This document shows positions 49,878-58,128 of a DNA stretch of 64,000 bases, piece after piece (positions within the stretch are counted from its first letter, which is position 1; every line of letters begins with the position of its first letter). Origin of the DNA: Mitsuaria chitosanitabida ATCC BAA-476 = NBRC 102408 (lineage in GTDB: Bacteria; Pseudomonadota; Gammaproteobacteria; Burkholderiales; Burkholderiaceae_C); contig NZ_BCYP01000039.1 in the NCBI RefSeq assembly GCF_001598255.1, forward strand, positions 95,325 through 159,324, written 5' to 3'. The notes beneath the pieces are model-generated. The model was given only the letters and a program-made list of their open reading frames with translations, had not been told where the DNA came from and searched no databases. Made by a program: the position numbers and the translations under genes.

Positions 49878-51344
49878 TCAGGCGTCGCGACCCGTCGGCC
49901 AGAACGGCGCCATGCGCCGCACCGCGCGCCAGCGCCAGGCGGTCAAGCCCGCCGTCAGGACCACCGAGCCGGCCAGCACCGACCAGGGCGAGACGCCCGT
50001 CAGCGCGCATCCCGCCAGGCTGAGCGCCACAAGCAGCATCACGATCAGGATCACCAGCGAGACGCGACCCGACGACGGCGCGCCCTTGGCGGCCCAGTCC
50101 TGCCAGAGCAGCAGCCCGAAGGGCAGCGTCACCGCCGCGAAGTGCAGCCCCATGACCGGGAGATCCTTGGGGCCGCCGTGCGGCGCCAGCAGGACCATGG
50201 CCGACATCGCCGCCACGCCCACGGCCCATGCGGCCAGGAAATTGCCGAACAGCCGCGGCGCCAGGTGGCGGTTCATGGCCTCGCCGCGTGGCATGCCGGG
50301 CACCAGCAGCAGCAGCGCCTGCTCGCGTCGCGTGCGGTGCTGCGTGGTGGCGATGCCCATGGCCGGGCCGATCAGCGAGCACATCAGCCCGAAGGTCACG
50401 CCCGGCAGCGCGGCGGCCAGCGCCTCGGGGCCGCGATCCGAGCCCAGCCACAGGCGCAACACCACGCCCGCCAGCACCAGCGCGGTGAACAGGACGGTCA
50501 CCATCCCGGCCAGCGTGGTCCAGTGCAGGCCGCGCAGCACGGCAAGCTCGGCCCGGGCCAGCACGCTGGCCGGCGTCGGCCGCGCATGGCGCAGCAGATG
50601 CTCACGCCACAGCGGGGTCGCCCAGTTGAAGAAGCGGCCCAGGCGATCGCCCACGCTGCCCGGGGCATGGGCGCAGCGCCCGCGCTCCAGGTGGGACAAC
50701 CGGGTGCGCATGACCCGGTTCGCCTCCCAGGTCCGGGCATGCGCCGCGCCACCGTCCTGGAACAGCCCCCACAGCAGCCCGCACATCGCCAGCATCAGCA
50801 CCGCGGCCTGCGTCAGCGGCTGGTGCGCGTGCCAGTCGACCATCGCGGCCAGCAACAGGCGCCAGGCCTGGGTGTCCTTGAGCTGCGCGTAGAGCAGCGA
50901 GGGCACGATCCACACGATGAACCACAGCACCGGCCAACGCAGTGCCGTCGAGAACACCAGCATCACCAGCGCGAACGCCGGCATCCAGCCCCAGACATCC
51001 CCCAGCAACGCCGACATCAGCCACCCGGACAGCGCCGAGATCACGATGAACAGGCCCAACGCGGTCTCCCGCAGCTGACGCACGTGGCCGGGCACCAGGC
51101 GCGCGAGCTGCGGATGGTTCTGCGCCGTCAGGCCGCTGGCGATCACCCACCAACCGAACTGCAGCGTGATCGCCGCCGTCACGCCGAACGCGGTCATCGC
51201 CGCCGACGGCGAGCCGATCCCCCCGATCGCGCCCATGGCCAAGGGCGCCAGCGCCAGCCAGCGCACACCCCGCAGCGACCGTCCGAGCGCCCGCAGCACG
51301 GCGCCATGACCGCCCGTGCCCGGCAGCGACAGCGCGGCGCTCAT
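49878..51344 (-). CDS. ABC transporter membrane protein
   Basis: A 488-aa integral membrane protein with about ten to twelve hydrophobic segments (for example MTAFGVTAAITLQFGWWVIA and MVTVLFTALVLAGVVLRLWL). Its ATG overlaps the stop of the ATPase gene by 4 bases, so it is the permease of the same transporter. It is not similar to a recognisable transport class; ABC-2-like exporters are the closest in layout. Substrate unknown; related YtrA-controlled exporters respond to cell-wall stress, but this is inference. Confidence 0.8.
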   Translation of the reverse strand: MSAALSLPGTGGHGAVLRALGRSLRGVRWLALAPLAMGAIGGIGSPSAAMTAFGVTAAITLQFGWWVIASGLTAQNHPQLARLVPGHVRQLRETALGLFIVISALSGWLMSALLGDVWGWMPAFALVMLVFSTALRWPVLWFIVWIVPSLLYAQLKDTQAWRLLLAAMVDWHAHQPLTQAAVLMLAMCGLLWGLFQDGGAAHARTWEANRVMRTRLSHLERGRCAHAPGSVGDRLGRFFNWATPLWREHLLRHARPTPASVLARAELAVLRGLHWTTLAGMVTVLFTALVLAGVVLRLWLGSDRGPEALAAALPGVTFGLMCSLIGPAMGIATTQHRTRREQALLLLVPGMPRGEAMNRHLAPRLFGNFLAAWAVGVAAMSAMVLLAPHGGPKDLPVMGLHFAAVTLPFGLLLWQDWAAKGAPSSGRVSLVILIVMLLVALSLAGCALTGVSPWSVLAGSVVLTAGLTAWRWRAVRRMAPFWPTGRDA

Positions 51345-52297
51345 TGCGTCAACTCCAGGAACAGGTCCTCCAGGCTGAGCGATTCGCAGCGCAGCGCCGC
51401 GTCGTCGGCGGGCAGGGAGCCCCCCTGGAAGCGCACCAGCCAGCGCGACTGCTCCCGGGCCTCGCGTCGACGCAAGACCTGGCCCCCGTGCGCGGCCACC
51501 GCGGCCTCCAGCGCCGGCACCGCGCCGGCGAGCAGGCGAACCTCCTCCGCCAGCGCGTCCTGCGGCGCCTGCAGCGCGATGCGACCCTGGCTCAGGAAGG
51601 CCAGGTTGAAGGCGACCCGCTCCAGGTCCGACAGGATGTGCGTCGAGAACACCACGGTCGTGCCCCGATCCAGCACCTGATCCACCAGCTCGCGCAGGAA
51701 ATCGCGGCGACCGGCGGGATCGAGGCTGGCGACCGGCTCGTCCAGCACCAGCAGGTCGGGCTCGTGCGCCAGCGCGCGCACGATGGACAGCCGCTGCTGC
51801 TGACCTTGGGACAGCGCGCCGATGCGGCGGTCGCGCGGAATGTCCCAGCGCGACATCAGGCCGTCGACCTTGGCGTCGTTCCAACGCGGATAGAAGCTGC
51901 GGAAGTAGCGCAGCAGGTCACCGACGCTGAACTCCTCGAACAGCGCGGCCTGCTGCGGCACGTAGCCCAGGCGGGCGCGCAGGGCGTCGTCGGGCGTCAG
52001 CGCCGGCTGGCCGAACAGCCGCACCTCGCCGACCTGCGGCGCGCGCAGCCCCAGCAGGGTCTCGAGCAGCGTGGTCTTGCCGGCGCCGTTGCGGCCCAGC
52101 AGCCCCACGACCTGGCCCGGTTCCAGCGTCCAGTCCAGGCCCGAGAGCACCCCGGGATGGCCCTTGAAGTCGACCCGCAGCCCGCTCGCGCGCACCGGCG
52201 GCGCGCCGAGCGCGGAGACCGCGTCCCGCGCGCCGGCATCGACGGTCTGGGCTGAATGGGTGGCGCCCGCGGCGCCGAAGGTGTTGGTCATGCTCAT
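51341..52297 (-). CDS. ABC transporter ATP-binding protein
   Basis: A 318-aa ATPase. The Walker A is LLGRNGAGKTTLLE, the signature LSQGQQQRLS, Walker B LLVLDEPVASLD and the switch His in FSTHILSDLERV. A C-terminal extension of about 75 residues follows, as in ABC-2 exporters. Start 52297 overlaps the GntR stop by 4 bases and has GGGAGTG upstream. It is the second gene of the GntR-ATPase-permease operon. Confidence 0.93.
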   Translation of the reverse strand: MSMTNTFGAAGATHSAQTVDAGARDAVSALGAPPVRASGLRVDFKGHPGVLSGLDWTLEPGQVVGLLGRNGAGKTTLLETLLGLRAPQVGEVRLFGQPALTPDDALRARLGYVPQQAALFEEFSVGDLLRYFRSFYPRWNDAKVDGLMSRWDIPRDRRIGALSQGQQQRLSIVRALAHEPDLLVLDEPVASLDPAGRRDFLRELVDQVLDRGTTVVFSTHILSDLERVAFNLAFLSQGRIALQAPQDALAEEVRLLAGAVPALEAAVAAHGGQVLRRREAREQSRWLVRFQGGSLPADDAALRCESLSLEDLFLELTQ

Positions 52298-52695
52298 CGC
52301 TTCACTCCCTGTTCCTCCAACAGCGCCTCGAACAGCGCCAACGCCTGATCGGCAGGCAACTCCAGCTGGCGCGCCTCGGCGGCGGCCTTCTCCAGCGTCG
52401 GGCGCAGCAACTCGGCGCGCGACTTCGTCTTCAGGGCCTTCTGATGCTGGGCGGCCACCACCATGGGCAGGCCGCGGCGGCGTTCCACCAGGCCCTCGGC
52501 CTCCATCAGCCCGAAGGCCTTGGAGATCGTCATCGGATTCACCGCCAGCGCCTGCGCCAGCTCCCGCGCGGACGGGATCTCCTGCCCCGCCACCAACTGG
52601 CCGCTGGCGATGCGCCGGCGCAGCTGGTCCACCAGCTGGCGGTAGATCGGCTCGGCCGATCCGGGGTTGATGTGAAAAAGCAGATCGCTGTCCAT
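52294..52695 (-). CDS. GntR-family regulator, YtrA subfamily
   Basis: A 133-aa repressor. The winged helix covers about residues 10-80 (PIYRQLVDQLRRRIASGQLV, then SARELAQALAVNPMTISKAF), and the short C-terminal helices (about 50 residues) are the dimer region typical of YtrA, which lacks a ligand domain. It is first in the operon and lies about 75 bp from a perfect inverted repeat that is its likely operator. Confidence 0.93.
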   Translation of the reverse strand: MDSDLLFHINPGSAEPIYRQLVDQLRRRIASGQLVAGQEIPSARELAQALAVNPMTISKAFGLMEAEGLVERRRGLPMVVAAQHQKALKTKSRAELLRPTLEKAAAEARQLELPADQALALFEALLEEQGVKR

Positions 52696-52770
52696 GGTCG
52701 CGTGTCCCGTCTCCCTGGACGCCCGGGTCCGGGGCCTCCGTCGTTCGCGTCGGCGTCGCCAGGCGATGCT

Positions 52771-52804
52771 GACGACGTGTATGCATACAGTAATACACGT
52801 CGTC
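52771..52804. promoter_or_regulatory. Perfect inverted repeat, likely GntR/YtrA operator
   Basis: GACGACGTGTAT, ten bases, ATACACGTCGTC: twelve-base arms with no mismatch. The centre includes a second palindrome TGTATGCATACA (52778-52789). Located upstream of the GntR gene, it fits an autoregulatory operator. Confidence 0.85.
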
Positions 52805-53112
52805 GGAAGGGGTCAAGTGCGGGAACGCATGGGCGCTGGCGACCGGCGGCGGCTGTCGAAAACCGTTCATCTTTGAACTTTGTTCGTTCATCTCTGAACT
52901 TTCCGGAAGTCGGCGAGCTGCGCGAGAGCGCCTGTCGGTTCTCGCTGAATTTGGAGCTGTCTGCCCTTAGCTGGGCACGACGGCCCAAGCAGCCCGAGCG
53001 AGCCGCATTGATCAACGGAATCGAAAGACGGTGTCTGCGGCACGCGAACCGGCTCTTCGGCCGAAACGTCCCGAAGCCGCGTCACACAATCATTCGCCTT
53101 GCTTGAACATAC
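52805..53112. other. Gene-free left flank of the defence island
   Basis: About 300 bp with no supported gene between the GntR operator and the dnd promoter. It holds a 21-bp-period repeat at 52865-52899. A - strand frame of 80 codons (52888-53130) was considered but has no recognised domain; the segment might be a remnant of a mobile element. Confidence 0.5.
52865..52899. repeat. Two inverted-repeat units in tandem
   Basis: GTTCATCTTTGAAC (52865-52878) and GTTCATCTCTGAAC (52886-52899), 21 bp apart. Each is a GTTCA/TGAAC palindrome, so the pair lies on the same face of the helix as in a regulator site or a transposon end. Confidence 0.7.
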
Positions 53113-53144
53113 GTTTGTTTGCAATAACACAAACAGGCTAGAAT
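53113..53144 (+). promoter_or_regulatory. dnd operon promoter with inverted repeat
   Basis: TTGTTT (53115-53120), 18-base spacer, TAGAAT (53139-53144). An inverted repeat GTTTGT, ten bases, ACAAAC (53113-53118 and 53129-53134) covers the -35 and spacer. DndB of Streptomyces is reported to repress its own operon, so this may be a DndB site. The start codon at 53154 leaves almost no 5' leader. Confidence 0.55.
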
Positions 53145-53153
53145 GAGACGTGT

Positions 53154-54284
53154 ATGGCCGAGAACTTTTCCTATGTCTTCCCTGCGATTCGGGGTGTGCA
53201 GGCGGGGCGTGAGTACTACGTCTCGATGTGCCCGCTTCGCCTGTTGACGCGGCTATTCACCTTCGACGAAGAGGAGCTGGTTCCCGAGCTGCGCGCCCAA
53301 CGGACCCTCAACCGGGCCCGGGTTCCCGACATCGCCCGGTACGTCCTCGACAACAAGGCGAGCTACACCTTCTCTGCCATCACCGTGTCCATCGATGGTG
53401 AGATCCGCTTCGATCCGGTCGGCCTGGAGGGCCCGGCCAATTTCCGCATGGGCTCCCTTTCCGTGTCGATGATCTCGAAGTTCATCGTCAACGATGGCCA
53501 GCACCGGAGGGCGGCCATCGTCCAGGCGCTGGAGGCTGCACCGGAGCTCGGTGACGAGACTATCGCGGTCGTGTTCTTCCTGGATCGCGGGCTGGAGCGC
53601 TGCCAGCAGATGTTCGCGGACCTTAACCGTCATGCCGTCAAGCCTTCGGCATCGCTCGGGGTCCTGTACGACCATCGCAGCGCCGCAGCCAGCCTGGCGC
53701 GCCATCTAAGCCTAACGTCGTCCGTGTTCAAGAACTTGATCGAGACCGAGCGCTCGTCCTTGTCACCCCGATCCCGCAAGCTGTTCACGCTCAGTGCCGT
53801 GAACTTCGCGACGTCGGAGCTACTGCCCGACAAGGAGCTGGAAAATTTCGGCTCGGCTAGCAAGAAATGCCTGGAATTTTGGGAGCTCGTAGGCGAACAA
53901 ATCCCCGAGTGGACGTACGTGCGAGAGTCGAAGATGACGTCGGGCGAGGTCCGCCGCGACTTCATCCACTCGCATGCCATCGTGCTGCAGTCGCTGGGCC
54001 GCGCCGGCCGCGCGCTCTATAAACTGTCCGCCGCAGAGCGGCAACGCCGCATTAAGCGCCTGCGTGGCGTCGACTGGTCGCGACATAACGCGAGTACCTG
54101 GGAAGGCCGGGCGATGGTGGGTGGCGCCATGGCCAAGTCCAGCCAGAACATCACACTGACATGCAACGAGATCAAGCGCGTGCTGGGTCTCGACTTGACC
54201 GCGGATGAACGCACCGCCGAAGCGGCCTGGCAGGTCGCCCGCGCGCCCAGCCGCGGAGCGAAGAGTAACAAGAGCAAACCATGA
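53154..54284 (+). CDS. dndB: DNA phosphorothioation regulator DndB
   Basis: A 376-aa DGQHR-domain protein, the regulatory and fine-tuning member of the Dnd modification system. The signature IVNDGQHRRAA places DGQHR at residues 114-118, and the N-terminal YVFPAIRGVQAGREYYVSMC with RAQRTLNRARVPDIARYV is typical of DndB. It opens the operon and its stop overlaps the dndC ATG by 4 bases. DndB is not essential for the modification but affects its level and the transcript. Confidence 0.93.
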   Translation: MAENFSYVFPAIRGVQAGREYYVSMCPLRLLTRLFTFDEEELVPELRAQRTLNRARVPDIARYVLDNKASYTFSAITVSIDGEIRFDPVGLEGPANFRMGSLSVSMISKFIVNDGQHRRAAIVQALEAAPELGDETIAVVFFLDRGLERCQQMFADLNRHAVKPSASLGVLYDHRSAAASLARHLSLTSSVFKNLIETERSSLSPRSRKLFTLSAVNFATSELLPDKELENFGSASKKCLEFWELVGEQIPEWTYVRESKMTSGEVRRDFIHSHAIVLQSLGRAGRALYKLSAAERQRRIKRLRGVDWSRHNASTWEGRAMVGGAMAKSSQNITLTCNEIKRVLGLDLTADERTAEAAWQVARAPSRGAKSNKSKP

Positions 54285-55732
54285 GTACCCCCGAGCAAAT
54301 CGTCGCTGAGATTCGCGACCTGTACCAGCAAGACTCGATCCCCTGGATCGTCGGTTACAGCGGCGGCAAGGATTCGACCGCGTCCCTGCAACTGTTGTGG
54401 ATGGCCCTGTCCTCCCTCACACCGGAGCAGCGGAGCAAACCCGTCCATGTCATCAGCACGGACACGCTGGTGGAGAACCCGGTGATCGCCGCATGGGTGG
54501 AGACGTCGCTCATGCGAATCGGCATCTCCGCGAGAGAGCAGGGCCTGCCCATCACGGCACATCGGCTGGTGCCTGCCATGGAGAACCGGTTCTGGGTGAA
54601 TCTGATCGGCAAAGGCTATCCGGCCCCTCGCCCCAAGTTCCGGTGGTGCACCGATCGGTTGAAGATCAGCGCGTCAACCAAGTTCATCCAAGAACTGTCC
54701 GAGAACAACGGCGAAGCCATCCTCGTCCTCGGCCAGCGCCGCGGCGAGAGTCAGGCGCGTGACAAAGTAATGGAGCAGTACAAGGAAAGCACGCGCGCGC
54801 GCCTCAGCAAGAACAAGGACCCGCGCTTGTCGCGGGTCTGGGTCTATCCTCCGATCGAGAGCTGGACTAGCGACGATGTGTGGGAGTACCTGATCACCCA
54901 CCCGAACCCCTGGGGCATCGACAACCAGGAGCTGTTCGGCATCTATCGCGGCGCCACGCCCGATGCCGAGTGCCCAATCGTGGTGGACACCTCGACTGCC
55001 AGCTGTGGCGACAGCCGTTTCGGCTGCTATGTCTGCACCATGGTCGCGCAGGACAAGTCCATGCAGGCCATGATCCAGAACGACGAGCAGAAGCAATGGA
55101 TGCAGCCGATCCTGGACTTCCGCAACAAGCATCTGGCCGTTGAAGATCGAGACGTACGCGATTTCCGCCGGATGAACGGTCGCTTGACGGTCTTCCATGG
55201 AGAGCTGGTGCATGGTCCCTACAACCAGTCGCGTCGCGCGCAGCTCCTGCGTGAGCTGCTGCTCACCCAACGACTTGTTCGCGGCGCGGATCAGGCGCAG
55301 GGCACGCAGCTGATCGAGCTCATATCCATCGACGAGCTCGACGAGATCCGACGCATCTGGGTGGAAGAGAAAGGCGAAATCGAGGACATCGTGCCCCGCA
55401 TCTACGCCGACGTCTTCGGAGCGCCCTACCCCGGCCGAGAGCTCGAGCAGTCGCCGCTGGATGCGACGGATCTGGGGCTGCTCGAAGCGGTTGCATCAGA
55501 GGTCGACCCCGAAGCGGCGGACGAGCTCTACAAGCTCACGCGCAGCCTGCTCGCGGTGCAGTTTCAGTCAATGGAAACACACAAGCGATCCAAGCACCTG
55601 GATCAGCTGGAGAGCGTCCTTCAACACTATGCCTTCCGCAACGAAGGCGAGGCCCTGGAGTTCGCACTGTCGAGCTCTGCGGTCAAGGAACAAGATGGAG
55701 ACGCACCGGACGCGTCGACGTTGATTGCGTGA
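54281..55732 (+). CDS. dndC: DNA phosphorothioation sulfotransfer protein DndC
   Basis: A 483-aa PAPS-reductase-like ATP pyrophosphatase with an iron-sulfur cluster that carries activated sulfur to DNA. The PP-loop SGGKDST is at residues 27-33. Cysteines in FRWCTDR (Cys123), DAECPIV (Cys231) and SCGDSRFGCYVCTM (Cys242, 249, 252) supply the cluster and sulfur-transfer residues. It follows dndB with a 4-base overlap and precedes dndD by 3 bases. No dndA gene is adjacent, so a chromosomal IscS must feed sulfur to it. Confidence 0.95.
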   Translation: MSTPEQIVAEIRDLYQQDSIPWIVGYSGGKDSTASLQLLWMALSSLTPEQRSKPVHVISTDTLVENPVIAAWVETSLMRIGISAREQGLPITAHRLVPAMENRFWVNLIGKGYPAPRPKFRWCTDRLKISASTKFIQELSENNGEAILVLGQRRGESQARDKVMEQYKESTRARLSKNKDPRLSRVWVYPPIESWTSDDVWEYLITHPNPWGIDNQELFGIYRGATPDAECPIVVDTSTASCGDSRFGCYVCTMVAQDKSMQAMIQNDEQKQWMQPILDFRNKHLAVEDRDVRDFRRMNGRLTVFHGELVHGPYNQSRRAQLLRELLLTQRLVRGADQAQGTQLIELISIDELDEIRRIWVEEKGEIEDIVPRIYADVFGAPYPGRELEQSPLDATDLGLLEAVASEVDPEAADELYKLTRSLLAVQFQSMETHKRSKHLDQLESVLQHYAFRNEGEALEFALSSSAVKEQDGDAPDASTLIA

Positions 55733-55735
55733 TTC

Positions 55736-57718
55736 ATGGCAAAAATAACAATAACGAGTCTCTCTGTAGAGAATCTGGGACCTTTTCGGGAACGGCAGAC
55801 ACTGGACCTCTCGACAACCGGCGCGCGACCCGTTGTCCTGGTGAAGGCTCTCAACGGCAGCGGCAAGACGACCCTGCTGACCGCGCTGCAGATCGGGCTG
55901 TATGGACAGAAGGCGCTGGACGGGCTGAAGCGCGCTGAGTATGAGCAGTTGCTGCTGGGACTGCAGCGGAAGGACGCCGTGGGCAATGCGGCGGTGGAGA
56001 TCAGCGTCACTGTCGAGGTGGGCGGTGTCCTGCGACAACTGGAGGTGCGACGAGAGTGGCATCGCAAATCCGAGGGCCTGACGGAAGCGCTCGACATCTT
56101 CGAGAGCGGCAGCAAGGATCTGGACTTCTCTCAGACCTGGGACGAATTTATCGGATCGATCCTGCCTGCCGAGCTCGTGCAGCTCTTCCTGTTCGACGGC
56201 GAAAAGATCGAAGCCTTAGCCAATCCGGAGAGGCTGCCCGCCTTGCTACGGCAAGCCACCGAGGTGTTTCTGGGCATCGGCGGCATTGACGCTCTGGGCA
56301 ACGACCTGAAGGCGCTGGAGCGCCGCGCGGCGCTCAAGAACAGGGACAGCTCGGCCGAGTTCGAGTCGGTCCGCAGCAGCGTGACCGAATGGGAAGCGCA
56401 GGTCCAAGCACTTGAGGAGAAGGTGCAGGGGTTGACGCAAGAGCAAGCGGGCGCCAGGAATGAGGCCGAGCGAGCGCAATTGACCCTCGACAAGTTCACC
56501 GCGGAGGCGCAGCGCCGTGGCTTGACCGCCTATGAGCAGGCGGCGGTGATCCGCAACGCCGTCGTCGCAGGCAAGGAGCGCGTGGATTCGGCTAGATCGA
56601 CCCTCGCGGAGATCATGTCCGACCCGGTGCTTCCAGTTGCATGGCTGGTCAAGCAATGGGGCCAGTACCGTGAGGCCTGGGAGCAGGATCAGCACGCTCG
56701 CCACTCTAAACTGCTAGGGCAGGAGTTCAAGAAGCGTGATCAGCGCGTGATCGCCGCGATCTCTGAGGCCGCCCCCAGGGCCGCGGTCGAAGCGCTGCGC
56801 AAAGCGCTCGCGGACGATCTGCAGGCGTACACAAAAGCGCGCTCAACGACCGTGCCGCCTCTGCAGGATGCTCCGCCGAAAGAGGCCGAGCGACAGTTGG
56901 AAGACGCATCGGAACGATTGCGAGGCGAGCTGTCGCGGCTCCAGAGCGCCCAAGGAGCGCTGGACAAGGCCGAACAACGCATCGGGCAGATCCCCGCAGA
57001 AGAGCAGATTGGCGAGATCCTTAAGTCGCTCCAGGACAAGTCCAAAGCAGCATCGCTCGCCGACGCCCGGCTCGCCGGCATCACGGAGCGCCTAGAAGAG
57101 GCGCAGAGCAACCTGGCGCACACCAAGATCCGACTCAACGCCGCTCAAGAACGTCTGCGCACGCAGTTCCGGGACCGTTCATTGGAGGCCAAGGGACTGG
57201 ATGCCTCTGGCCGGGCTCGTCGAGCCCTGGCGATCTTCAAGGATCGACTACTCGCTTCGAAGGCGCACTGGTTATCCGACATGATCACCACCGAGTTCCG
57301 CAACCTCTTGCGCAAGCGCAACTTGATCGCCAAGGTCGTGGTGGACCCAAAGACCTATCGGGTCTTCATCGAGGATGGGAAGCATCAAGAGCTGCCGATG
57401 GACCGACTGTCCGCGGGCGAGCGGCAACTACTTGCGATCTCCGTGCTCAGCGCCTTGATCAAGGAGCGCAAGGGTCGCTTCCCGGTCGTGGTTGACACCC
57501 CACTGGCGCGACTCGACCAGCAGCATCGCTCTGCGCTCATTAAGCGATTCTTCGCCACCGTTTCGCACCAAGTCGTGGTGCTGTCCACCGACCAGGAAGT
57601 GGACGGCTCTGCCTACGAAGCGCTCAAGCCTTTCACCAATGCAGAATACGTGCTGGACTACGACGATGCCGCCGGACGGACGTCGATCCATGCAGCCCAG
57701 GCGACGGAGCCCCAATAA
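55736..57718 (+). CDS. dndD: DNA phosphorothioation ATPase DndD
   Basis: A 660-aa SMC/Rad50-like ATPase. Walker A is KALNGSGKTTLLTALQIG (Gly41 to Thr46), and after a long coiled coil (about 170-490) come the ABC signature DRLSAGERQLLA (about 556-567) and Walker B FPVVVDTPLARLD (Asp near 587). No zinc-hook cysteine pair is seen at the coil apex, unlike Rad50. DndD is thought to provide nicking or structural change needed for sulfur insertion. The stop overlaps dndE by one base (TAATG). Confidence 0.95.
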   Translation: MAKITITSLSVENLGPFRERQTLDLSTTGARPVVLVKALNGSGKTTLLTALQIGLYGQKALDGLKRAEYEQLLLGLQRKDAVGNAAVEISVTVEVGGVLRQLEVRREWHRKSEGLTEALDIFESGSKDLDFSQTWDEFIGSILPAELVQLFLFDGEKIEALANPERLPALLRQATEVFLGIGGIDALGNDLKALERRAALKNRDSSAEFESVRSSVTEWEAQVQALEEKVQGLTQEQAGARNEAERAQLTLDKFTAEAQRRGLTAYEQAAVIRNAVVAGKERVDSARSTLAEIMSDPVLPVAWLVKQWGQYREAWEQDQHARHSKLLGQEFKKRDQRVIAAISEAAPRAAVEALRKALADDLQAYTKARSTTVPPLQDAPPKEAERQLEDASERLRGELSRLQSAQGALDKAEQRIGQIPAEEQIGEILKSLQDKSKAASLADARLAGITERLEEAQSNLAHTKIRLNAAQERLRTQFRDRSLEAKGLDASGRARRALAIFKDRLLASKAHWLSDMITTEFRNLLRKRNLIAKVVVDPKTYRVFIEDGKHQELPMDRLSAGERQLLAISVLSALIKERKGRFPVVVDTPLARLDQQHRSALIKRFFATVSHQVVVLSTDQEVDGSAYEALKPFTNAEYVLDYDDAAGRTSIHAAQATEPQ

Positions 57719-58101
57719 TGGAGCGCATCAAACTCACCGCTGCGGCCAAGGTCCAGTTGAGCACGCTCAAGCGCCGGACCGGCATTGAGCACAACAACGC
57801 GCTTTGCCGCCATGCGTTATGCCTGTCCTTGGCCAACCCTTCCATGCCGCCTGACGAAACCTTCAGTTTTGGCGGCGGCATCGAGATCGACTGGCGCACT
57901 CTCACCGGCGGCCAGGACGCGCTGTATTACAACCTCCTCGTAGTGCGCCTGCTTGCCGAAGGCAAGCGGATCACCGAGGACGCTGTTAAGCGTGCCTTTC
58001 AGCTCCATGTGCACAGGGGCTTGTCCTACTTAGCCAGCCGCAGAGAGGACGACTTGCTGGTCGAGATGGCGAAATCTATTCAAGCAGGAGTCAGCACGTA
58101 G
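57718..58101 (+). CDS. dndE: DNA phosphorothioation protein DndE
   Basis: A 127-aa small basic protein, matching the DndE length and pattern (IKLTAAAKVQLSTLKRRTGI, LCRHALCLSLA, IDWRTLTGGQDALYYNLLV). DndE of other bacteria binds nicked DNA and forms a tetramer. It completes the operon dndBCDE. The next gene converges from the other strand, 27 bp away, so no dndFGH restriction genes follow. Confidence 0.92.
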   Translation: MERIKLTAAAKVQLSTLKRRTGIEHNNALCRHALCLSLANPSMPPDETFSFGGGIEIDWRTLTGGQDALYYNLLVVRLLAEGKRITEDAVKRAFQLHVHRGLSYLASRREDDLLVEMAKSIQAGVST

Positions 58102-58128
58102 GTTGCTGTGCCGCATAACTCCTGAATG

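Noticed and set aside
52888..53130. 80-aa frame on the - strand at the island edge
   Set aside because: No domain, no ribosome site, and it runs across the dnd promoter region; at most a degraded element.
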